From an uncultured Clostridia bacterium (GTDB lineage: Bacteria > Bacillota > Clostridia > Oscillospirales > Ruminococcaceae): 11,553 nucleotides of DNA. This document shows positions 6,041 to 11,553 of the stretch, piece by piece. The stretch covers positions 1-11,553 of the forward strand of contig CAMWLH010000036.1 in NCBI GenBank assembly GCA_947175045.1, in the 5' to 3' direction. The notes beneath the pieces are model-generated. The model had not been told where the DNA came from. It worked only from the letters and a program-made list of their open reading frames with translations, and searched no databases. Positions within the stretch are counted from its first letter, which is position 1; every line of letters begins with the position of its first letter. A program made the translations under genes and the position numbers.

Positions 6041-6605
6041 CGAAAAAAAGGGCGTTACCATCAAGATTGACGCGGATTTGCACGCCGAGGTCAAGCGGTA
6101 CATTGAGGAACACGGCATGACGATGGGGGATTTCGTAGCTTTGGCTTTACAAGATGAACTTCACCCGAAACTTAATATTCAGGAGGACAGGAACATGGGT
6201 AATATGAGAACACTGGCATTCCAAGTGCCGGAGGAACTTTTTCAGAAGATCAAGGATTATCTGCAACGCAACAACATGACACAGAAGCAGTTCGTGATCG
6301 GACTGATTGAAAACGAGATCGAGCGTGATCTGCGCCAACGCGCAGATATGGGTGAAGCACCGACAGATTCCGAGAGAGTGACAAAGGAACGTGCAGAACA
6401 GCAAGAAACAGCCGCTGTGGGCGATTGTGAGAGCGTTTCCGAGGAAGTCGGGGAACAATCAGAGGAACAGGAAAGCACCGATTTTTCGGACGATTTTGAC
6501 AGCGATAGCGATGAAACCGAGGACTTGGATGACGAGATGGACGAGACCGAGGATCAAGGGATGTCGCTGGGAATGCAAATGAACAATAAGCAGTCTTACA
6601 GCTAA
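6030..6605 (+). CDS. Tandem ribbon-helix-helix protein with acidic C-terminal tail
   Basis: The 191-aa protein contains two similar units. Residues 7-45 (GVTIKIDADLHAEVKRYIEE and beyond) and 58-101 (MRTLAFQVPEELFQKIKDYL and beyond) each show one short strand and two helices, as in CopG/Arc-type DNA-binding proteins. The rest (about 105-191) is disordered and strongly acidic, with runs of Asp and Glu at 133-177. ATAGGAGC precedes the ATG at 6030; an in-frame TTG at 5976 has no such site and overlaps the 44-aa gene. It is the last gene of the recombinase operon and may regulate it or act as an excision factor; neither can be shown from sequence. A strong internal ribosome site (AGGAGG at 6181-6186) precedes an in-frame ATG at 6195, so a shorter 136-aa form with only the second unit may also be made. 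Confidence 0.82.
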   Translation: MSTNEKKGVTIKIDADLHAEVKRYIEEHGMTMGDFVALALQDELHPKLNIQEDRNMGNMRTLAFQVPEELFQKIKDYLQRNNMTQKQFVIGLIENEIERDLRQRADMGEAPTDSERVTKERAEQQETAAVGDCESVSEEVGEQSEEQESTDFSDDFDSDSDETEDLDDEMDETEDQGMSLGMQMNNKQSYS

Positions 6606-6644
6606 AGACGGACGATATGTACCTCGTTCGTCTTTAGCTGTAAG
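6595..6644 (+). repeat. Long inverted repeat overlapping the end of the recombinase operon
   Basis: Two 21-base arms (6595-6615 and 6624-6644) match at 20 positions around an 8-nt loop. The left arm includes the last sense codons and the stop (TAA, 6603-6605) of the ribbon-helix-helix gene. No T-run follows on either strand, so it is not a textbook terminator. It may act as a factor-dependent terminator, an mRNA 3' protection hairpin or a recombination-related site. Confidence 0.7.
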
Positions 6645-6702
6645 GTCACTCTTGAAACAAATCGTGAACAACGCCTTTTGCCAAAAAGACGTCAAGTTGC
6701 AC

Positions 6703-6722
6703 AAATTGCAATGTTGCATTTT
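6703..6722. promoter_or_regulatory. Imperfect palindrome upstream of cargo promoter
   Basis: AAATTGCAA and TTGCATTTT flank a central TG: 9-base half-sites with one mismatch. It lies 72 bp upstream of the -35 of the cargo promoter, in the 364-bp gap between the ribbon-helix-helix gene and the ThiC-like gene. Operator function is a guess. Confidence 0.25.
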
Positions 6723-6744
6723 GTCTAAAAATTAGATTTTATTA

Positions 6745-6775
6745 CCATTCACGCAGGATTTCTGCCATTCACGCA
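6745..6775 (+). promoter_or_regulatory. Tandem direct repeats CCATTCACGCA (20-bp period)
   Basis: CCATTCACGCA occurs at 6745-6755 and 6765-6775, exactly 20 bp apart. The copies are perfect over 11 bases and share the core TTCAC with the boxes at 1353-1387 and 2024-2058. Sequence and period recall LytTR-type sites such as those of BlpR/ComE-family regulators. They end 18 bp before the -35 of the promoter at 6794-6822, further away than in the other two promoters. Activation of the cargo by a peptide-quorum-type regulator is inferred. Confidence 0.55.
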
Positions 6776-6793
6776 AAACGCGCAAAAAGGGTA

Positions 6794-6822
6794 TTGCAAA
6801 AAATACCAAAGTATACTATAAT
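6794..6822 (+). promoter_or_regulatory. Promoter of the ThiC-like cargo operon
   Basis: TTGCAA (6794-6799), a 17-bp spacer and a perfect TATAAT (6817-6822). Transcription should start near 6829, giving a leader of about 140 nt before the ATG at 6970. I searched this leader by eye for a TPP (THI-box) or cobalamin riboswitch and saw neither. Confidence 0.7.
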
Positions 6823-6836
6823 AAACATAGGTAGAT

Positions 6837-6865
6837 TTGTCCAACGTTGGATAATTGTATATTAT
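6837..6865 (+). promoter_or_regulatory. Possible second promoter overlapped by a perfect palindrome
   Basis: TTGTCC (6837-6842), a 17-bp spacer and TATTAT (6860-6865) form a weaker promoter. The perfect 12-bp palindrome TCCAACGTTGGA (6840-6851) covers its -35 edge and spacer, where a repressor dimer would block transcription; it also lies just past the start site of the upstream promoter. The palindrome is seen; operator function is inferred. Confidence 0.4.
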
Positions 6866-6969
6866 CGCTATGTGTTTCAAATGACGAAAAATCCAGCTGT
6901 GCAATTTGACAACAATCTTTGTGTGGTGTTGCTTTATGACGCCCCTTTTTGTTTTGAATGGAGGATAAA

Positions 6970-8154
6970 ATGAATTTTAAAAATTTAAAAGAGGTTCAAA
7001 CAGGTTTATTAACCAAAGAAGAAGTTAGTCGTTTATTAAACGAGGAATATGGTATGTCTTTTATAGAACATCCACAAAATCCCTTGCTTTTGGGTTCACA
7101 TGCTCTGCTGAAAGTTAACACAAATATAGGTGTATCAGATAGTGATTGTTTAGATGATGAGTTAAAGAAATTAGATAAGATTTCTGGATTAAAATATGCA
7201 CCAGATTCAATTATGGATCATACAATAGTAGATCTAAAAAAGCCATTATGGAAATACATGGTGGAAATGTTGCATAAGCCAATTGGTACCCTTCCGCATT
7301 ATACCACGTATAGGGAGTCGGACGGCATTGACAAAAACAGATTTCTTGAAAAAATCATAGAAATGGCGGAGGGTGGAATTAGTTTTATGACACTACATCC
7401 AACATCTTCTTTGCGATTACTTGATATAGCCAATAAGAATAGGTCTATTAGTACTACTTCAAGGGGAGGGGTTATAGTATTAAGAGATGCGCAAATAAAC
7501 AAGCGTAACACGAATGTCATCGTTGACAATTTTGATGAAATAATTAATGTGTTTAAAAAATATAATATGACTATGAGTATTGGGACCACATTTAGACCCG
7601 CACGCATAGATGAAGCTTTAGACGCTGTTCAGCTTGACGAAATAAAACTGCAAAAAGAATATATTACATATGTTAAGGCAAAAGGTGTCAATGTAATTAT
7701 GGAAGGTGTAGGTCACATAGCGCTTCGCGATATTGCTAAGTATTGCGAATTGATACGCGATATTAATACACCAATCATGCCGTTGGGGCCAATGCCAACA
7801 GATGCGACTATTGGTTTTGATCATGTTACATCAGCTATTGGCTCAACAGTAATTTCAATGAGTGGAAATGTAGCTCTTATTAATTCTGTAACTAGGGAGG
7901 AACACACAGGTGGCGTTCCTAGAATAGAATCTATAATTGAGGGACTTAAGACAGCTCGTACAGTTGCACATTGCATAAATCTCTTAAGATTTGAATCCTA
8001 TAGTAAAATTGACAGAACGATTTCGGAAAAACGTGCATATGCAAAGTCATGTGTTATAAATGGCGGAATTTTTGATGATGGTACACAGGATTATTCAGAA
8101 AATGAGGGCTGCGCAAGATGTTGTTATGAATGCCCCTTATCATTATTAAAGTAA
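6970..8154 (+). CDS. ThiC-family radical SAM enzyme (ThiC/BzaF paralogue)
   Basis: The 394-aa protein is a clear member of the ThiC family, enzymes that rearrange aminoimidazole ribotide (AIR) to the thiamine pyrimidine (ThiC) or to 5-hydroxybenzimidazole (BzaF). Recognisable blocks are YAPDSIMDHT (76-85), GTLPHYT (106-112), FMTLHP (139-144), TSRGG (163-167), SIGTTFRPARIDEALDA (203-219), the metal-site motifs MEGVGH (244-249) and FDHVTSAIG (283-291), and MPLGPMPTD (270-278). The C-terminal cluster motif is CARCCYEC (381-388), CX2CX3C instead of the CX2CX4C of classical ThiC. It lacks the long N-terminal domain of E. coli ThiC. The ATG at 6970 follows GGAGG by 5 bases; an upstream in-frame ATG at 6958 overlaps that site. 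No thiamine or cobalamin genes adjoin; it forms an operon with an alcohol dehydrogenase 16 bp downstream. Family membership is confident; the product is unknown and need not be thiamine or benzimidazole. Confidence 0.88.
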   Translation: MNFKNLKEVQTGLLTKEEVSRLLNEEYGMSFIEHPQNPLLLGSHALLKVNTNIGVSDSDCLDDELKKLDKISGLKYAPDSIMDHTIVDLKKPLWKYMVEMLHKPIGTLPHYTTYRESDGIDKNRFLEKIIEMAEGGISFMTLHPTSSLRLLDIANKNRSISTTSRGGVIVLRDAQINKRNTNVIVDNFDEIINVFKKYNMTMSIGTTFRPARIDEALDAVQLDEIKLQKEYITYVKAKGVNVIMEGVGHIALRDIAKYCELIRDINTPIMPLGPMPTDATIGFDHVTSAIGSTVISMSGNVALINSVTREEHTGGVPRIESIIEGLKTARTVAHCINLLRFESYSKIDRTISEKRAYAKSCVINGGIFDDGTQDYSENEGCARCCYECPLSLLK

Positions 8155-8170
8155 ATGGAGGTTTTTAAAA

Positions 8171-9310
8171 ATGAATTTTGTATATTCTGCACCAACTAAG
8201 GTTTATTTTGGAACTATAGATAATGGGAATTTCTGCTCTGAAATTGGGAGATTTGGAAAAAAAGTATTAGTTTTATCAGGAGGAAAGTCTACAACATGCA
8301 TTGCCGAACAAATTGTTTCTATACTAAAAAAAGACTTTTCTACAGAACTGTATAGCGGGGTCGCGACTAATCCATCTTCAGAGTACATTGAGTATATTGC
8401 AAAAAATGCATCTATTCCAGATGTCATAATTTCTGTTGGAGGAGGGAGTGTTCACGATTCAGCTAAAATACTTTCTATACTTTTTACACATGTAGGCACT
8501 ATAGAACAATTTACGACTGATGGGAATTTAGGGCCTGGTAGTATCACAAGCAAGACTTTACCGTTAATAACTGTACCCACAATTTTTGGCTCAGGAGCAG
8601 AGGTTTCGCCAGCAGCACTTGTTCGTATCAACAACAAGAAAAAAGTAGTCTTTAATCCATATGGCTATCCAAGAGTGACATTTATTAATCCACTCTATGC
8701 GTCCACTTTATCAAGAAAGTGTTGTATAAATACTGCATTAGACGCTTTGGTTCAAGGAGTTGAATCTTTTGTTTCAACTAAGGCTCAGGATTTTTCAAGG
8801 AGATTTTCGTACTCTGCAATTGAACGCGTCATTAAGAGTTTACTGGAACTTAACAATCCAGAAAACAGTCCTAAGGTGCTTGAACAATTAGCTTTGGCAT
8901 CAATAGAAAGTTTGTATGCTGTTGGACAGTCTACCGTTGGGGCTGTTCATGCAATTTCGGATCCTTTAAGCGGAATTTTTAATTTACACCATGGTGAAGC
9001 CGTAGGACTCTTATTTCCTCAAGTAGTAGAGGTGAATTATCACTCAGCAAAAGAGATGTATGATTATATCCAAAAATTATTTGACAAAATTTTGGGCGCA
9101 GAATCAACTTCCCTTTCAAATGCCATAATTAATTTTTATGATCAAATAGGGTTTGACTATAAATCAATCGCAAAAGGGCTTAATACATGTGGCATAAAAG
9201 ATAAATTACAATGCTGTATCCAGGATTCATACAATGGGGATATGGATGGCAATCCCCGCGACTTAAATGATTTGCTAATTGCTGAAATTTTGGAAAAGAC
9301 ATTGATATAA
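8171..9310 (+). CDS. Metal-dependent (iron-type) alcohol dehydrogenase family protein
   Basis: The 379-aa length and motifs match the group III (Fe-type) alcohol dehydrogenase / glycerol dehydrogenase superfamily: an N-terminal Rossmann-like NAD(P) domain with SVGGGSVHDSAK (88-99) and TVPTIFGSGAEVSP (134-147), then an all-helical metal domain. The usual ligand set is D, H, H, H. Here D191, H260 and H274 (NLHHGEA) are present, but the second position (normally H in D.LtHaiE) is Q195 in DALVQGVESF. The remaining D/H/H set is the one used by zinc-type glycerol dehydrogenases, so activity is plausible. It probably reduces an aldehyde or ketone, or oxidises an alcohol, on a product of the upstream ThiC-like enzyme; the substrate is unknown. 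GGAGG stands 10 bases before the ATG, and the gap to the previous stop is 16 bp, so the two are one operon. Confidence 0.88.
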   Translation: MNFVYSAPTKVYFGTIDNGNFCSEIGRFGKKVLVLSGGKSTTCIAEQIVSILKKDFSTELYSGVATNPSSEYIEYIAKNASIPDVIISVGGGSVHDSAKILSILFTHVGTIEQFTTDGNLGPGSITSKTLPLITVPTIFGSGAEVSPAALVRINNKKKVVFNPYGYPRVTFINPLYASTLSRKCCINTALDALVQGVESFVSTKAQDFSRRFSYSAIERVIKSLLELNNPENSPKVLEQLALASIESLYAVGQSTVGAVHAISDPLSGIFNLHHGEAVGLLFPQVVEVNYHSAKEMYDYIQKLFDKILGAESTSLSNAIINFYDQIGFDYKSIAKGLNTCGIKDKLQCCIQDSYNGDMDGNPRDLNDLLIAEILEKTLI

Positions 9311-9349
9311 TTAAAGCAATCTTGCATAATTACCACCTATCGGGTCTCA

Positions 9350-9378
9350 TTGGCATTTGCTTGCAAATTATAAATAAT
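9350..9378 (+). promoter_or_regulatory. Possible promoter in the gap before the toroid gene
   Basis: TTGGCA (9350-9355), a 17-bp spacer and AATAAT (9373-9378), each one mismatch from consensus. It lies in the 177-bp space between the dehydrogenase and the toroid gene, where no terminator is visible, so the toroid gene may be read both by its own promoter and by read-through. The AT-rich context makes chance matches likely. Confidence 0.3.
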
Positions 9379-9487
9379 TTTCCCCAATATCCTCGAAACA
9401 TGTCAGTATTACTTCGTGGTTTTGGTAATATGCCGAAAAAATGCTAACGCAACTGTGCAACAATAGTTATTTGGTATTTCCTTAGAA

Positions 9488-10993
9488 GTGAATGTAATAA
9501 AAAATCATTTCTTAAGACATTGGAATAACATTGAAGGGGAGGCAGAAAAGTTGAAATTTGATGAAGAAAAGGTACTAAAAGGTATTGAGCATGCAAAACA
9601 ATGCATAATAAGTCACCAACAAAAGATATCTTTTGGAGGACATGAATATCTCACATGGCCATTGTTTTTTTTAGAATGCTCAACCCAAAATTCTGACGTC
9701 GATGTTTGCACTTCTGGACTTGGGGTCATGGCTTTATCAAACTTCGATATAACTGAAAATGAACCTCTAAAATGCACCATTTCTGATAGTATAAATACAT
9801 TAATTTCAATAAGAAACGATGATGGTTCTTGGCCTTCAAAGATATCACTAGTTTCAAGAGATGTTTTTTCTATGGAGGGCGTAATAAGCGATACATATTA
9901 TGCTTTATCAGCACTTCTATCTGTAAAATTTCTCTCTGAAAATCCCTTAGTAAATGATATTAGAAACCTTAAAACTAATGTTAAATTGGATTCGTTAGAC
10001 GAAAGAATAGAGTTTGTGAATGAAAGCGTCAATTGGCTATTAGATAACAGGGTTGAGCATAATCAGGGGTGGCAATATACAGGTGTCAATTATTTAGAAA
10101 ATCCGTCAGATAAAGAAATATTACCTGCATACACGTTACCAACAGCCTATGCAATAATTGTTATGTCAGATATTCTAAAAATAGTTTCCGAAATAAGACC
10201 TAATCACGAACTTGTAAGAAAAATTCAAATGGCAATAGGCAACTCAATAAAATGGTTTCGCGATATACAATCTAATAATCATTCCGACTGTGGTTTTGGC
10301 ATTAAGCGTGGAGAACGTTCAAGAATTGGAAATACTGGTCGTGTTATAAAAGCGTTGTGTAATGCTTTAACACGAGAAAATGAAGACATGATTGAACCTG
10401 TCTTAAATAAAGCTGTTGGCTGGTTAATCAGAAATTACAAGCCATCAAATTTGTTATTTATAGATGTATGTGAAGATTTTCAGCAGTTGATAATAGAAAA
10501 AGAATCCGGGCAATTTAAAACAGCATATAGACGATCTAATAACCATGAATCTTTTGCAGAACCAATAATAATTGATTCTTTCATGGCTTACCTAGAAAGC
10601 ATAATTGGAAAAAAATCCAAATTTATATCTAAACATCGCATATTTCAAAAAATTGCATTGGCTGTTTCTAATTTGCTATTATTCCAAGTTAATGGTGGTG
10701 ATCAAGATGGTGCAGTTAAATGCCGTCGGATTGCTCCAAGTGAGCAATTAACAATGTATTCTACAAGTGACTTCATAAATTCATTATTTAAATTGCACAA
10801 AGATACTTTTTTATTTAAAAAGGTAAAACATAGTACGCCTCGTAGCATTGTCATTGTTGTACTCAGCTTGTCTTTTGTTATTGCGTCATTTCTAATTCCT
10901 ATATTAACTAATAACTATTCTTATTGGTACACTGTTCCCATCGGTATTGTAATTGCAATATTTATAAATATCATATCAAATAAATTGTTGTAA
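9488..10993 (+). CDS. Membrane-anchored alpha/alpha-toroid protein (terpene cyclase/prenyltransferase-repeat-like)
   Basis: The 501-aa protein has five or six spaced repeats of the alpha/alpha-toroid type found in squalene-hopene cyclases and protein prenyltransferases. Each has a Gly/Trp turn followed by a small-residue helix: SDVDVCTSGLGVMAL (69-83), NDDGSWPS with ISDTYYALSALL, NQGWQYTG with LPTAYAIIVMSDIL, DCGFGIKRG with GNTGRVIKALCNAL, FAEPIIIDSFMAYLESI, and NGGDQDGAVKC with STSDFINSLFKL. A DVDV acid pair recalls, but does not equal, the DXDD of class II terpene cyclases. Residues about 452-472 and 480-500 are two hydrophobic helices, a probable membrane hairpin. The GTG at 9488 has no ribosome site; a TTG at 9551 in the same frame follows AGGGGAGG by 8 bases and is a serious alternative start (480 aa). 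Enzyme activity is not established; it may bind or cyclise a lipid product. Confidence 0.75.
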   Translation: MNVIKNHFLRHWNNIEGEAEKLKFDEEKVLKGIEHAKQCIISHQQKISFGGHEYLTWPLFFLECSTQNSDVDVCTSGLGVMALSNFDITENEPLKCTISDSINTLISIRNDDGSWPSKISLVSRDVFSMEGVISDTYYALSALLSVKFLSENPLVNDIRNLKTNVKLDSLDERIEFVNESVNWLLDNRVEHNQGWQYTGVNYLENPSDKEILPAYTLPTAYAIIVMSDILKIVSEIRPNHELVRKIQMAIGNSIKWFRDIQSNNHSDCGFGIKRGERSRIGNTGRVIKALCNALTRENEDMIEPVLNKAVGWLIRNYKPSNLLFIDVCEDFQQLIIEKESGQFKTAYRRSNNHESFAEPIIIDSFMAYLESIIGKKSKFISKHRIFQKIALAVSNLLLFQVNGGDQDGAVKCRRIAPSEQLTMYSTSDFINSLFKLHKDTFLFKKVKHSTPRSIVIVVLSLSFVIASFLIPILTNNYSYWYTVPIGIVIAIFINIISNKLL

Positions 10994-11020
10994 TTGGACA
11001 TCTGTCAGAACCCAAATTGG

Positions 11021-11074
11021 ACACCTGTCGAAATCTGAACCCCCAAGGTTCGGACAACGGCAGGTGTTTTCTTA
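11021..11074 (+). terminator. Probable terminator of the cargo genes
   Basis: Arms 11021-11041 and 11047-11067 pair at 16 of 21 positions (outer ACACCTG with CAGGTGT perfect), with a CCAA-type loop, followed by TTTCTTA. It starts 28 bases past the toroid stop codon. Confidence 0.6.
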
Positions 11075-11350
11075 TAATCCCTTTAACAATGCGGCTTAAC
11101 GGTTGCCGCGTCAGGATTTCAAAATGGACACCAAGTCCAAAACAGTCCAAAATCGGATACTAAACATGAAAAAAGGTGGAATCCGAACCCATAGTGTCCG
11201 ATTTAAAATGTGAAAAATCCGCATAGTATAGGGGAATATTAAGATGTTGTCTATTTTCAGCGTGTCATATAACATATTTATGGACACCAATACTTCAAAA
11301 TCCACACGAGTGTCCAAATCTATTTGGTCACGATATCACATAACAAAAAG

Positions 11351-11398
11351 GCCCTGTGATTGATTCCTCGAAATTGAGAAATCATTCACAGGGCTTTT
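11351..11398. terminator. Bidirectional terminator hairpin
   Basis: GCCCTGTGATTGATT (11351-11365) pairs with 11380-11394, one mismatch. It is followed by TTTT on the plus strand and preceded by AAAAAG, which reads as CTTTTT on the minus strand. This suits convergent genes or a boundary between transcription units. Confidence 0.75.
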
Positions 11399-11504
11399 CG
11401 TCAAAATATCCAATTTCAACCAAGAAAATTTTGTAGGGGAGGGTTCAAGTCCACTTTCGTGTCGAAAATATCTGTGGACCGCGAATCCTGTTTTTCACAA
11501 GATT

Positions 11505-11553
11505 TATGCCCACAAATGGCTTTGCACAGCCGTTTGTGGGCATAATATCTTTT
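11505..11553 (+). terminator. Terminator hairpin at the right edge
   Basis: A 17-base stem with one mismatch (11505-11521 pairs with 11528-11544; core TGCCCACAAA) and a 6-nt loop, followed by ATATCTTTT at the window end. It is a second strong hairpin within 160 bases; the gene it serves is not in the window. Confidence 0.65.

Larger units (their letters stand above)
10994..11553. other. Non-coding right end with repeated TGGACAC motifs
   Basis: I see no credible gene in these 560 bases. TGGACA(C/T) occurs on the plus strand at 10995, 11018, 11125 and 11281, and its complement GTGTCC at 11194 and 11310. Two pairs form inverted repeats: AAATCGGATACTA (11150-11162) with 11192-11204, one mismatch, and TGGACAC (11281-11287) with 11310-11316. 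Three terminator-type hairpins are listed separately. The pattern suggests remnants of transposon ends or clustered protein-binding sites; no transposase is present. Confidence 0.55.

Noticed and set aside
6606..6969. TPP or cobalamin riboswitch ahead of the ThiC-like gene
   Set aside because: No CTGAGA/ACCTGA-type THI-box blocks or B12-box could be found by eye.
9400..9447. 15-codon open frame in the gap before the toroid gene
   Set aside because: No ribosome site and no recognisable leader-peptide or attenuator structure.
11171..11196. Minus-strand GGGTTCGGATTCCACC followed by T-run as a tRNA 3' end
   Set aside because: The T-loop has an extra base, lacks the invariant A58 and C61, and no cloverleaf can be built upstream.
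11111..11317. Minus-strand open frame of 68 codons
   Set aside because: No ribosome site, crosses inverted repeats, and includes a WVRIPP-like stretch typical of translated non-coding DNA.
1..11553. CRISPR array, rRNA or complete tRNA
   Set aside because: No regularly spaced repeat-spacer series and no rRNA or full tRNA signature was seen; tandem repeats found are only two copies each.

Overview
The window looks like an accessory region of a Firmicutes (Clostridia) genome, probably a Ruminococcus or Oscillospiraceae-type gut or rumen anaerobe. The reasons are an AgrB-type quorum-sensing protein, Gram-positive signal peptides and strong GGAGG ribosome sites, a multi-gene large serine recombinase module, and the low-GC genes on the right. 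The taxonomic call is inference.

Left part (1-2100): a truncated lipoprotein gene and a small secreted protein gene on the minus strand, then an XRE-type regulator on the plus strand. Beside the regulator, on the minus strand, lies a 29-codon remnant that reads like the C-terminus of an AgrC-type GHKL sensor kinase, followed by a strong terminator. The promoter of the secreted protein (minus) and the promoter of the agrB-like gene (plus) have the same design: tandem CTTCACAA boxes exactly 20 bp apart, a 5-bp gap, TTGACA, a 17-bp spacer and a -10 box. They are probably co-regulated, plausibly by a LytTR (AgrA-like) regulator that is not in the window.

Middle part (2117-6605): agrB runs in frame into a large serine recombinase that has lost its catalytic domain. 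The junction falls just after what would be the agrD ribosome site, and no agrD is present. The recombinase remnant also carries a one-base frameshift. Behind it, in a tightly coupled operon, come a catalytic-domain-less recombinase accessory protein, one intact large serine recombinase, a 44-aa protein and a tandem ribbon-helix-helix protein with a very acidic tail. This is a serine-recombinase mobile element module, now apparently driven by the agr-like promoter.

Right part (6606-11553): an AT-richer cargo cluster. It encodes a ThiC paralogue (radical SAM type, C-terminal CX2CX3C motif, no TPP riboswitch visible), a metal-dependent alcohol dehydrogenase with an altered metal site, and a 501-aa alpha/alpha-toroid (prenyltransferase / squalene-cyclase-repeat-like) protein with a C-terminal membrane hairpin. 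Tandem 20-bp-spaced CCATTCACGCA repeats lie upstream of the cargo promoter. I recognise no described pathway with this gene set; it is the best candidate here for an uncharacterised biosynthetic or defence system. The last 560 bases are non-coding and hold repeated TGGACAC motifs in both orientations and three terminator hairpins.
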